Origin: a virus
Strand: one strand, 5' to 3'
Virus record (IMG/VR): IMGVR_UViG_3300000117_000223
Span: 1 to 25,176 of that record
DNA length: 25,176 nucleotides
Shown here: in pieces, positions 7,786-14,336 of the stretch
Layout of the letters: every line of letters starts with the position of its first letter
Numbering within the stretch: position 1 is the first letter of the stretch
Translations under genes and position numbers: made by a program
Notes under the pieces: model-generated
Database searches by the model: none
Told to the model about the DNA's origin: nothing
Seen by the model: only the letters and a program-made list of their open reading frames with translations

Positions 7786-8583
7786 ATGAATCATAATAAG
7801 AGAAGAAATACTGCATTTTTATATGAGGCACTAGTCAGAGAATTGACTAAAAGCGTTGTTGCAAAAGATAATGAAAGAAAATCTGCTGTAATGGCAGTAA
7901 TAAAAGAGTTCTTTAACAACAACAGTGTGTTAAAGCAAGATTTAAATCTTTACAAAGAGATTGTAGAAACACGCGGAACAACTAAAGACGCAGCAGAGAA
8001 GATTATTGGATACGTTCGTAAAGAACGTGAGAGATTAAATGCTGAAAAGTTGTTTGAAGCACAGACACGTCTTATCAATAAGATTCACAACAACTTGAGT
8101 GAAGATGTATTTTCTAACTTCGTGCCAAACTATAAAGCATTAGCAAGCGTTTATCAAATGTTTTCACCAAACACAAAGATTAAAAACAAAGTTCTAATGG
8201 AAAATGTTGTTGTTCAATACATGTCTTCACTTCCTCAACAACTAAATGAAGAAAAAAAGATTAATAATGCAACAATGAGAATCTTCTCTTCTAAATTTAA
8301 CAATCACTACAATGAACTTCTAGAGGAACAAAGAGTCTTATTGTCAAAGTATATCTCATCATTTGCAGACAATGGTCTTGAATTAAAGATGTACCTTAAT
8401 GATGAATTGACAAGAATTAAAGAGGCAATTGGTAACGCAAAGTTTGAAGGCGAATTGCAGGAAAAAATTAATAAAGTGTCTTCTGTAATTGATGGATTTA
8501 AGGGCGAGTTAATCAATGAAGATATGCTTAAGCAAATTATGAAAATGCAACAACTTGTGAGTGAGATTGGAAACAATGATTAG
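7786..8583 (+). CDS. Unknown helical protein between portal and protease
   Basis: A 265-residue protein using ATG 7786, which sits two bases after the portal stop with GAGG about ten bases upstream. An in-frame ATG at 7747 lies inside the portal gene and is less likely. The product begins MNHNKRRNTAFLYEALVREL and is almost wholly α-helical by appearance, with Lys/Glu-rich segments and no Cys, transmembrane helix or catalytic motif. T4 places prohead core genes 67 and 68 between 20 and 21, so a core or virion-associated role is possible by position. No sequence similarity to those small T4 proteins is visible. Function unknown. Confidence 0.8.
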   Translation: MNHNKRRNTAFLYEALVRELTKSVVAKDNERKSAVMAVIKEFFNNNSVLKQDLNLYKEIVETRGTTKDAAEKIIGYVRKERERLNAEKLFEAQTRLINKIHNNLSEDVFSNFVPNYKALASVYQMFSPNTKIKNKVLMENVVVQYMSSLPQQLNEEKKINNATMRIFSSKFNNHYNELLEEQRVLLSKYISSFADNGLELKMYLNDELTRIKEAIGNAKFEGELQEKINKVSSVIDGFKGELINEDMLKQIMKMQQLVSEIGNND

Positions 8584-9175
8584 TATTGATGAAATCAAAG
8601 TTAAGATTGATGAGGAAAAACCAGATAAGATTACTATATCTGTTGTTGAACCACAACCAACATCAATTGATGTAAGTGTTGAACCCATTCCATCACAACC
8701 AATTTCATTAGATATTCGACGAACATTAGATAATAATTACATTATTTATGATCACCCACTTTTTGATATTGTAATCAATCCAGACAAAAAGAAGATCATG
8801 ACTTTTGTGAAAAAATTCTCTAAGACAGAAGCGTACCCTCACCAAGATTCATTTTTTAATTTTTTAAAGCATAGGGGTGTTATTTTGCCCGACACTGTTA
8901 AGGGTGGAAATATTTTTGGCAGCATTGAAGCAACTTATCCAGCAAATAAAAAAATTGATGTCATTAAAGTAGTTCTTTTAAATATTTTTATGTTCTTTAG
9001 AGAAGAGTTACCAGCGCTTAAGAAAGTGCTTGATTATGATTTTGAAGTTGATAAAATGCTTGTAGACCCAGACGCAGAGGACAGCACAGAATACGGCGAA
9101 GTCCCACAGCAGAAAAAGAAAGGTACAATGGATCCTTTCTATACACAATACTACGGTTTACTTTACAGGATATAA
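8576..9175 (+). CDS. Unknown protein in the gp20-gp21 interval
   Basis: A 199-residue protein. ATG 8576 (MISIDEIKVKIDE) overlaps the previous stop by eight bases. A GTG at 8561 would add five residues, but the ATG gives the more natural terminus. The first 55 residues are β-prone and Pro-rich with alternating hydrophobic and acidic residues (ISVVEPQPTSIDVSVEPIP). A mixed α/β region follows, including YDHPLFDIVINPDKKKIMTF and a hydrophobic helix VIKVVLLNIFMFF. The tail is acidic, then ends with YTQYYGLLYRI. No known family is recognised. It is likely a structural or assembly factor given its place, but this is not shown by sequence. Confidence 0.78.
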   Translation: MISIDEIKVKIDEEKPDKITISVVEPQPTSIDVSVEPIPSQPISLDIRRTLDNNYIIYDHPLFDIVINPDKKKIMTFVKKFSKTEAYPHQDSFFNFLKHRGVILPDTVKGGNIFGSIEATYPANKKIDVIKVVLLNIFMFFREELPALKKVLDYDFEVDKMLVDPDAEDSTEYGEVPQQKKKGTMDPFYTQYYGLLYRI

Positions 9176-9472
9176 ATGTCTTTACTTTGGTTCGTATTAA
9201 CGTGTTATGGTTTAACACAAATTTTGGTATATGGTTCAATTTTTAATGGTATAAGACCCAAATATGGTTTTTTAGGTGATTTACTAAAATGCCCCATGTG
9301 TACAGGATTTTGGGTTGGTGCATTAGTTTTTCTAATTTCGCCTTGTACTGAACTATTTACTTTTGAGTATAATATAATCAACATGCTTTTATGCGGTTGG
9401 TTGAGTTCAGGGACATCATATGTGCTCTGTACTGTTTTCGGAGACGAGGGAATAAATGTCAAAGGGAATTAA
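9176..9472 (+). CDS. DUF1360-family small membrane protein
   Basis: A 98-residue protein with the family's hallmark KCPMCTGFWVG (C39, C42), an intramembrane-adjacent Cys pair followed by a hydrophobic helix. There are three hydrophobic segments: about residues 3-22, 45-56 and 66-86. Members occur in many phages and in spore-forming bacteria, and their role is not established. The Cys pair may bind metal or be redox active. The gene begins right after the previous stop. Its 3' end overlaps the start of a tiny Cys-rich ORF in another frame by 17 bases. Confidence 0.85.
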   Translation: MSLLWFVLTCYGLTQILVYGSIFNGIRPKYGFLGDLLKCPMCTGFWVGALVFLISPCTELFTFEYNIINMLLCGWLSSGTSYVLCTVFGDEGINVKGN

Positions 9473-9566
9473 CAATTACGTTGAAACTAAGTGGATGCTC
9501 CAACCTCCACGCCTTTGCTGCAAGGGCAGTTGTATCGGGCGGGTGACGCCCGCAGGAGAATTTTGA
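9456..9566 (+). CDS. 36-residue Cys-rich small ORF
   Basis: An ATG at 9456 has GAGG (9445-9448) at good spacing and reads 36 residues to TGA 9564-9566, whose A is the first base of the next ATG. The product starts MSKGINNYVETKWMLQ and contains RLCCKGSCIGRV, a C-C-x3-C cluster, ending TPAGEF. The tight overlaps on both sides (17 bases upstream, one downstream) match the coupling style of the whole operon, which argues for a real gene. Against this, it is short, and its 3' third coincides with a GC-rich hairpin that could explain the sequence by RNA constraint instead. No family is recognised. Confidence 0.5.
   Translation: MSKGINNYVETKWMLQPPRLCCKGSCIGRVTPAGEF
9536..9552 (+). promoter_or_regulatory. 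GC-rich hairpin just upstream of a ribosome binding site
   Basis: CGGGCG, loop GGTGA, CGCCCG: a perfect six-base-pair GC stem in an otherwise AT-rich region. It ends one base before AGGAG (9554-9558), the ribosome site of the gene starting at 9566. No T run follows, so it is not an intrinsic terminator. A role in translation control, mRNA processing or coupling is inferred. Confidence 0.6.
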
Positions 9567-9946
9567 TGAATCTAAGTGAGATTAAAAAGATGGTCATAAC
9601 ATCTCTCATTCAAGAGAGAGTTGGTTATTACGGTGCTATGGACGGTGATGCCGGTGGTGCTGCTGATACACCCGATATTCAGGGCATTGTTGATGATGCT
9701 GAAAAAGAAATAAAGCAGATGATTGCCGCTCAAGGCAATATCATTGACGCTGTTGCAGCAGAGATCGCTGAAATCGCAGGACCTGCATTGGTTCAGGCAG
9801 GCGTTCCAGGTGGAGATGTTGTTAAATTAGTATCAGACTTTTTAACTCACATGCATAGTGCAGTCGATGATGCAAAAAAGAAAAGAGAGCAAGTTGGCGC
9901 AGAACCATCCACACCAGAATTAAACACAAAAGTGGAGGACGAATAA
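9566..9946 (+). CDS. Acidic protein before the protease, candidate prohead core component
   Basis: A 126-residue protein from ATG 9566 (MNLSEIKKMVITSLIQERV), which overlaps the stop of the Cys-rich small ORF and has AGGAG seven bases upstream. The in-frame codons upstream to 9491 lack a good start and cover the small ORF. After an amphipathic helix (1-18) comes a Gly/Ala/Asp segment (GYYGAMDGDAGGAADTP). A long Ala-rich acidic helix region follows (about 40-110), and the tail is charged (KKKREQVG... KVEDE). Placed directly before gp21, it occupies the position of T4 core genes 67/68, and its acidic helical character would suit a core protein. The assignment is by position only. Confidence 0.75.
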   Translation: MNLSEIKKMVITSLIQERVGYYGAMDGDAGGAADTPDIQGIVDDAEKEIKQMIAAQGNIIDAVAAEIAEIAGPALVQAGVPGGDVVKLVSDFLTHMHSAVDDAKKKREQVGAEPSTPELNTKVEDE

Positions 9947-10561
9947 ATGTCTGACAAGGTATTATTAAGAGAATATTATGCCCTTTGTGAAGGTGGATAC
10001 TGTCAAGATCTTTTAACTGAGGCAGAAAAGCAAGATATCAAAAAAAATAACGCTTGGTATCTAACTGGTATTTTACAAAAGGGTAATACCAAAAACGGTA
10101 ATGGTAGAAAGTATCCATCTCACGTTCTTGAAAGAGAGATGAAAAACTACGATATGCTTATCAAGCAGAAGAGAGCATTCGGTGAGTTGGACCACCCAGA
10201 CACATCAGTTGTTGATTTAAAGAATGCATCGCACATGGTTACTCGTTATTGGATGGATGGTGATACCGTCATGGGTGCTATTAAGATTTTAGATACTCCC
10301 TGTGGTGAGATCGTAAAAGGCATTGTTAAATCAGGTGGTCAAGTTGGTATTTCATCAAGAGGTCTTGGATCTGTTGTAAATGAGTCAAACGGTACAAGCA
10401 TTGTTCAAGAAGATTTTACTTTAATCTGCTTTGATATTGTTGCTGATCCATCAACTCCAGGTGCATTCATGAACCCACAAAAAATTAGGGAGTCAAAAGA
10501 GTTAAAGGTTCACGATAAAGATTATCGTGTGAACTCATTACTAAACTCAATTTTGGATTAA
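9947..10561 (+). CDS. 21: Prohead core protease gp21
   Basis: A serine protease of the T4-type prohead proteinase family. It sits in the prohead core, activates itself, then degrades the scaffold and trims the capsid proteins after [L/I]-x-E. The catalytic His is H83 in FGELDHPDTS, equivalent to GELNHP in T4. The catalytic Ser is S136 or S137 in GISSRGLGSV, which aligns with VSSRGLGS. NGNGRKYP (51-57) matches the conserved N-R-x-YP turn. At 204 residues it is near the T4 length (212). The start is immediately after the previous stop with GGAGG upstream. Its targets gp22 and gp23 are encoded downstream. Confidence 0.95.
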   Translation: MSDKVLLREYYALCEGGYCQDLLTEAEKQDIKKNNAWYLTGILQKGNTKNGNGRKYPSHVLEREMKNYDMLIKQKRAFGELDHPDTSVVDLKNASHMVTRYWMDGDTVMGAIKILDTPCGEIVKGIVKSGGQVGISSRGLGSVVNESNGTSIVQEDFTLICFDIVADPSTPGAFMNPQKIRESKELKVHDKDYRVNSLLNSILD

Positions 10562-10562
10562 A

Positions 10563-10982
10563 ATGAAGAAAGAACAATTTAAGAAAATGTTGAAACCCAT
10601 TATCAAAGAGTGTATTCAAGAGGCACTAGTTGAGTCAAATTTAATTTCAGGAATCATCTCTGAGGTTGTAAAGGGAATGGGCGCTCAACCACAGCAGGCA
10701 CAAATCACTGAGCAAAAGAAAAAATATGAGAGTGATGAAGATGCAAAGAAAAGACGCCAAGCAAAAGAGAAAAAGTTGAATAAAACAAGAAAAACTCTTT
10801 TAGGCGCAATTAATAAAGATGCTTACGGTGGTGTTGATTTATTTGAAGGCACAACACCAATGCAAGAATCAAAATCAGGCGGTCCAGGCAGCGCACTTGC
10901 AGGTGTTGCACCAGATGATGCTGGTATTGATATTTCAGGAATTTTAAACATTGGCGGCGATAAGTGGTCAAAATTAATATGA
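10563..10982 (+). CDS. Unknown Lys-rich protein after the protease
   Basis: A 139-residue protein with an amphipathic N-terminal helix (MKKEQFKKMLKPIIKECIQE) and a hydrophobic stretch VESNLISGIISEVVKGM. A Gln patch and a strongly basic segment (about 60-80, KKRRQAKEKKLNKTRKTL) follow. The C-terminal half is Gly/Ala-rich with repeated small residues, ending GDKWSKLI. The basic middle might contact DNA or RNA or be part of a core, but no domain is recognised. It is coupled to gp21 (one base between the genes) and lies seven bases before the bS21 gene. A virion or core role is inferred only from its neighbours. Confidence 0.75.
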   Translation: MKKEQFKKMLKPIIKECIQEALVESNLISGIISEVVKGMGAQPQQAQITEQKKKYESDEDAKKRRQAKEKKLNKTRKTLLGAINKDAYGGVDLFEGTTPMQESKSGGPGSALAGVAPDDAGIDISGILNIGGDKWSKLI

Positions 10983-10989
10983 GGTTAAA

Positions 10990-11214
10990 ATGAGTGCAAC
11001 TAACGTCCATGTGACAGCAAGAAGAAACGAATCAGGTGAAGCGCTAATCAAAAGATTTAGCAGAAAGGTAAAGAGAGAGGGGATTATCGAAGAGTGCAAA
11101 AAAAGAATGTACTATGAAAAACCCTCTGTAAAAAGAAGAAGAGATAAGTTAAGAAGAAAAAGAGTTTTAAAGAAACTATTTATGAAACAGAGCGGAGAGA
11201 AAGATGTCAGATAA
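10990..11214 (+). CDS. rpsU: Phage-encoded 30S ribosomal protein bS21
   Basis: A 74-residue protein with the bS21 architecture. A short β-like start (VHVTARRNESGEALIKRF) parallels the bacterial pattern of V-x-V-R-x-N-E followed by AL-R-F-R. Then come a charged helix (SRKVKREGIIEECKKR), the diagnostic YYEKPSVKRRR (41-51) and a basic second helix (DKLRRKRVLKKLF). E. coli bS21 is 71 residues. In bacteria bS21 sits at the 30S platform near the 3' end of 16S rRNA and helps mRNA initiation. Viral copies are known from tailed phages of aquatic bacteria. ATGAGG-type purines (AGG) precede the start and the last 11 bases overlap the next gene, so it is co-expressed with head genes. It may replace the host copy on ribosomes late in infection; this is inference. 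Confidence 0.92.
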   Translation: MSATNVHVTARRNESGEALIKRFSRKVKREGIIEECKKRMYYEKPSVKRRRDKLRRKRVLKKLFMKQSGEKDVR

Positions 11215-11671
11215 CGGAAACATCCAAGCAAATACAAGTTATGCAGATCAAAGATTTCAGTATAACAGTCCCGGTGTTGGCGCAGTTGGTCAATACCAGA
11301 CCAGTGGTATTCCATATGCCACCGCATCTGTTCTTGTTCAGAGTATTCTGAATGGTGAAGGTGCCACAGAGGTCCCATTCCCATATGTTACAAAGTTTGT
11401 AACAGTTGTAAATGAACACAGTGGTTCATCAGCAAAACTCAGAGTTGGTTTTAGCGCAGCAGGAATTACTGGATCGGGTGCTCCATCTGGACATGGAGAC
11501 AATTACTTTATATTAGATAACGGTGAATCATACACTGGTGAATTTAGAGTATCAAAAGTTTTTATTGCAGGTGATTCATCTGCAACAACCGCTTCTGTAA
11601 TTGCTGGCATGACTGGCATTCCATCAACCAAACTAAAAACTAACTGGTCAGGAACCTCTGGAGTAGGTTAA
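11204..11671 (+). CDS. β-rich virion protein, candidate capsid decoration protein
   Basis: A 155-residue protein with few charged residues and many Gly, Ser and Thr. Alternating patterns (FPYVTKFVTVVNEHSG, SAKLRVGFSAAGITGSG, NYFILDNGESYTGEFRV, KVFIAGDSS) suggest a compact β-sandwich. The first 45 residues look extended (RFQYNSPGVGAVGQYQTSGIPYATASVLVQ). There is no catalytic motif, membrane helix or signal. In composition and fold style it resembles small decoration or fibre-base proteins of phage heads. It overlaps both neighbours: bS21 upstream by 11 bases and the LamG/CUB protein by one. The pairing with that adhesin suggests that this could anchor it to the capsid. This is a structural inference and no family is recognised. 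Confidence 0.7.
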   Translation: MSDNGNIQANTSYADQRFQYNSPGVGAVGQYQTSGIPYATASVLVQSILNGEGATEVPFPYVTKFVTVVNEHSGSSAKLRVGFSAAGITGSGAPSGHGDNYFILDNGESYTGEFRVSKVFIAGDSSATTASVIAGMTGIPSTKLKTNWSGTSGVG

Positions 11672-12999
11672 TGATAATAAGTGGCTTCGGCGGAAAAGGC
11701 GGGTCTTTATCAAGTCGTTCTTCTGGAGTTACCACTGAAGAAGATAAGTCCGGTGGATTTTTAAACATTGTAAAATCTATTGCTGGGGATGACTTACTTT
11801 TTTGTTTAGATCCAGGTTCAATTACTGTTGATATTGGTCAAACAGTAAATGAGTGGTTTGATTCGCTTGGAGCATTTGATACTCACTTCACAGCACAAGA
11901 TGTTGCAAACCGCAAACCTTCTTTTAGTTTATACAACAATAAACCAGTTCTCGACTTTGACGGCACTAACAATGCTTTTAGATCAGCAGCAGTTGTTTCG
12001 CAACTAAATAATAAAAAAGCATTATCTTTGATTTATTTTGCAAAAGTAAATGGTGGCAGCGGTTTTAAAACAATTTTAGAACTTGATGCTTTGTGGTACA
12101 ATGTAAACGGGTTTACAGCAGGCGTCGAACGCGATGCGGCTGATTATACAATATATAATGCACAAGACCAACACCCAGATGGACTCAACACAGGCGGCGT
12201 TGCTGGCAGCAACGGAACAAATGTTGATGTTGATTTACCAATAGTTCATGGCGTTGTTTATAATCGCAACGGCGCAGGCGGCTCTGCTGGCACAACCACA
12301 AGACCATTTGTAAATGGTGTTGCAATGACAGCCGCACAAACTTACACAGGCGGCAACACATACAACATTGATAGTGCCTGGGTAAGTGATAAATTGCTTT
12401 TCATGGGTGCTCGCGGCACAACAGTACTTAACTTCAATGGTTCAATTGGAACATTTATCGCTGTCACAAGAGCCCTTACAGACGACGAAATGGGAAGGTT
12501 GTCGAGAGCAGTTTTAAGAAAACATAACTTAGGAACTGATGCTCCCGCGATTCCTGCTCCCTCTGGAGGAGGTGGCGATAGTGGAGTCACTTATAATATT
12601 GATGAGGTCGCAGGGCAGAACATTACAGACACCGCTGGTACTCTTTACGATGATGGCGGTCCAACTGGTACTTATTCACAAACCGACTACACAACTTACA
12701 TTGTTCCAGGCGCAGGTAAGAAAGTTGTAATTACAATGAGAGAGTTTGAAATGGGTCCTGGCGACGGCAACTTTAACGAAAAATTACGTTTCTTTAATAC
12801 CACTTCAGGTATTCTAAACTTCTACGGTAGTATGACAGATGGAGGATCCAATGCTCCAACACAAGATCAAGTTATTAATGGTGTTGATGGCGGTACAGTT
12901 ACCATTATCTTTGACCAGTCAGGTTATTATGGCGCAGGCGGGTTCTTTAGTCAGGACGCCGAAGGATTTAAATTAACTTGGGAAATAGTTGATGTGTAA
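11671..12999 (+). CDS. LamG-like plus CUB-like surface protein (virion adhesin)
   Basis: A 442-residue protein with three parts. Residues 1-40 are a Gly/Ser-rich leader. About 40-290 looks like a concanavalin/LamG-type β-jellyroll, with hallmark segments LLFCLDPGS, KPVLDFDGTNNAFRS, ALSLIYFAKVNGG, FNGSIGTFIAVTRALTDDE and a closing helix (MGRLSRAVLRKHNL). A Pro/Gly linker (PAIPAPSGGGGDSG, about 294-307) leads to a C-terminal CUB-like domain (about 310-442). That domain shows the DDGGPTGTYSQTDYTTYIV opening and the late IFDQSGYYGAGGFF...GFKLTWEI strands. Such modules bind carbohydrate or protein surfaces. Encoded among head genes and not near a tail fibre locus, it is probably a capsid-displayed adhesin. 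It starts on the stop of the previous gene. Confidence 0.78.
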   Translation: MIISGFGGKGGSLSSRSSGVTTEEDKSGGFLNIVKSIAGDDLLFCLDPGSITVDIGQTVNEWFDSLGAFDTHFTAQDVANRKPSFSLYNNKPVLDFDGTNNAFRSAAVVSQLNNKKALSLIYFAKVNGGSGFKTILELDALWYNVNGFTAGVERDAADYTIYNAQDQHPDGLNTGGVAGSNGTNVDVDLPIVHGVVYNRNGAGGSAGTTTRPFVNGVAMTAAQTYTGGNTYNIDSAWVSDKLLFMGARGTTVLNFNGSIGTFIAVTRALTDDEMGRLSRAVLRKHNLGTDAPAIPAPSGGGGDSGVTYNIDEVAGQNITDTAGTLYDDGGPTGTYSQTDYTTYIVPGAGKKVVITMREFEMGPGDGNFNEKLRFFNTTSGILNFYGSMTDGGSNAPTQDQVINGVDGGTVTIIFDQSGYYGAGGFFSQDAEGFKLTWEIVDV

Positions 13000-13016
13000 T
13001 AATAGGAATAAATAAT

Positions 13017-13256
13017 ATGTCTACATGCCCACAACCAATAACTTATTATATCCAAACTGAATCTATTGCAGGTCAGGTAGGAATACAAATAGAGAAAAAT
13101 TTTACAAAATACAGAGTTATTGGTATTTGGGGACATGTCACTCCACCACCCTCTGTTGAGTGGATACAAACAGAGTGGCACGGATTTGATGTTCACGAGT
13201 GGGTCACCTCGTTAGGTTATGTCTTTGTACCAATACTTCCCCGCCCAATTCCATAA
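13017..13256 (+). CDS. Small unknown protein
   Basis: A 79-residue protein with only a weak ribosome site (AGG upstream, AT-rich spacer). It is β-prone and aromatic, with several Trp in the second half (GIWGHVTPPPSVEWIQTEWH, then VHEWVTSLGYVFVP) and a Pro-rich end (ILPRPIP). There is no signal peptide, membrane helix or Cys motif beyond Cys4. It is the last gene of the run that begins with the protease. The following 54 bases are intergenic and carry the promoter-like element before gp22. No family is recognised and its function is unknown. Confidence 0.6.
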   Translation: MSTCPQPITYYIQTESIAGQVGIQIEKNFTKYRVIGIWGHVTPPPSVEWIQTEWHGFDVHEWVTSLGYVFVPILPRPIP

Positions 13257-13275
13257 AGCATTTTACCTTTTTTAC

Positions 13276-13300
13276 AACTATTTATTGTAGCGTAAATTAG
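13276..13300 (+). promoter_or_regulatory. Repeated promoter-like element upstream of gp22
   Basis: AACTATTTATTGTAGC (13276-13291) followed by GTAAATTAGGAG. The same 16 bases stand at 19048-19063 before the sheath gene at nearly equal distance to the ATG (35 and 34 bases). It lies in a short non-coding gap that otherwise shows no structure. Probable late promoter or regulator-binding site. Confidence 0.6.
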
Positions 13301-13310
13301 GAGTTTACTT

Positions 13311-14333
13311 ATGTCATCTATGTTAGAACAAGCAATTATCGACGCAACTGCCCTTAGAGAAGCAGCAATTAAGAGCGCTGAACAAGCAGTTGTAGAAAAA
13401 TATTCAACCGATATTAAAGAAGCAGTTGAGAAACTTATGGAAGAAAATGATTTCGAAGAGAATAAGACTGTTGATGAGCAGATTGTAGAGGCAGATGAGA
13501 AGGGCAGAGGTTATGCTTTTGCTGAAGACACTGAACTAAGCGATCTTGAGGCACATGAGGTGGTTGACATTGATGTTAAATCTCTCTTTGAGCAAGTTCA
13601 AAAAGAACAACTTCAAGAAGAAGTTGAATTGGAAGAAGATATTTTTGAAGAAGAATACGATCTAAGTGAAATAGTTGATGAAGTTTCTGATGTCTTAGAC
13701 GAAATGGGTGACACCGATGAGCAACTTGAAGACATGGTAGAACTTGAAGAAGAGTTGGAAGAGTCAATGAAGTTTGACTTTGATCCAGTTCCAGAGGGAC
13801 AAACAACCGCTTTTGGTGCAACAAGGGCACAGCAGGCAGAACAAGCAATGTTAATGGACGTCATGCTCGCCGTTGAAGAAGAGAACTCTAAATTAGAAAG
13901 CAAGAACGAATCTTTGGTTAAGACCAATAAAGAATTAACTGAGTCTAACCAAAAACTAAAAGAAACCGTGCAGAATATTGCAGATAAGTTTGAAGAGATC
14001 AAACTAGTAAACAGCAAGTTGTTCTACACAAACAAAACTTTAATGGACGACTCCCTGAATGAGCGACAAAAGGGTAACCTTGTCGAGTCCATTAATAACG
14101 CTCAGACATCTGAGCAAGCGAAGATTGTCTATGAAACTCTAAAAAGCACAGTGGGCAATGCTACTACAAATAAGCAACCGGAATCATTGAGTGAGGCAGT
14201 AGGCAAGCGATCTTCAACATCTTTATTGCTAAAAGCAAGAAAAAGCGACGAAAAGCAAGTTGTTAACGAAGGTAACATCTTTGCTGATCGTATGCAAATT
14301 TTAGCAGGCATTAAACATCAAAAGGAGGATTAA
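13311..14333 (+). CDS. 22: Prohead scaffolding core protein gp22
   Basis: The major core protein around which gp23 assembles; gp21 later chews it up to clear space for DNA. The 340-residue sequence is very acidic, with an extended Glu/Asp run (about 95-160). Coiled-coil helices lie at 1-50 and about 185-255 (EEENSKLESKNESLVKTNKELTES by pattern). A segment typical of gp22 in T4-like phages follows: KLFYTNKTLMDDSLNERQKGNLVESI. T4 gp22 is 269 residues, so this one is longer by its acidic middle. Several [L/I]-x-E sites occur, as needed for gp21. It is preceded by a promoter-like element and an AGGAG site, ends three bases before gp23, and is followed by AGGAGG. Confidence 0.92.
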   Translation: MSSMLEQAIIDATALREAAIKSAEQAVVEKYSTDIKEAVEKLMEENDFEENKTVDEQIVEADEKGRGYAFAEDTELSDLEAHEVVDIDVKSLFEQVQKEQLQEEVELEEDIFEEEYDLSEIVDEVSDVLDEMGDTDEQLEDMVELEEELEESMKFDFDPVPEGQTTAFGATRAQQAEQAMLMDVMLAVEEENSKLESKNESLVKTNKELTESNQKLKETVQNIADKFEEIKLVNSKLFYTNKTLMDDSLNERQKGNLVESINNAQTSEQAKIVYETLKSTVGNATTNKQPESLSEAVGKRSSTSLLLKARKSDEKQVVNEGNIFADRMQILAGIKHQKED

Positions 14334-14336
14334 ACA

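Noticed and set aside
9491-9565. N-terminal extension of the core-like protein before ATG 9566
   Set aside because: The extra codons (rich in Thr, Pro and Arg) cover the hairpin and small ORF; ATG 9566 has AGGAG at seven bases and a one-base overlap with the upstream stop.
13613-14017. Long antisense ORF rich in Ser within gp22
   Set aside because: It is the shadow of the Glu-rich scaffold (GAA/GAG read backwards gives Ser/Phe-like codons) and has no ribosome site or protein-like composition.
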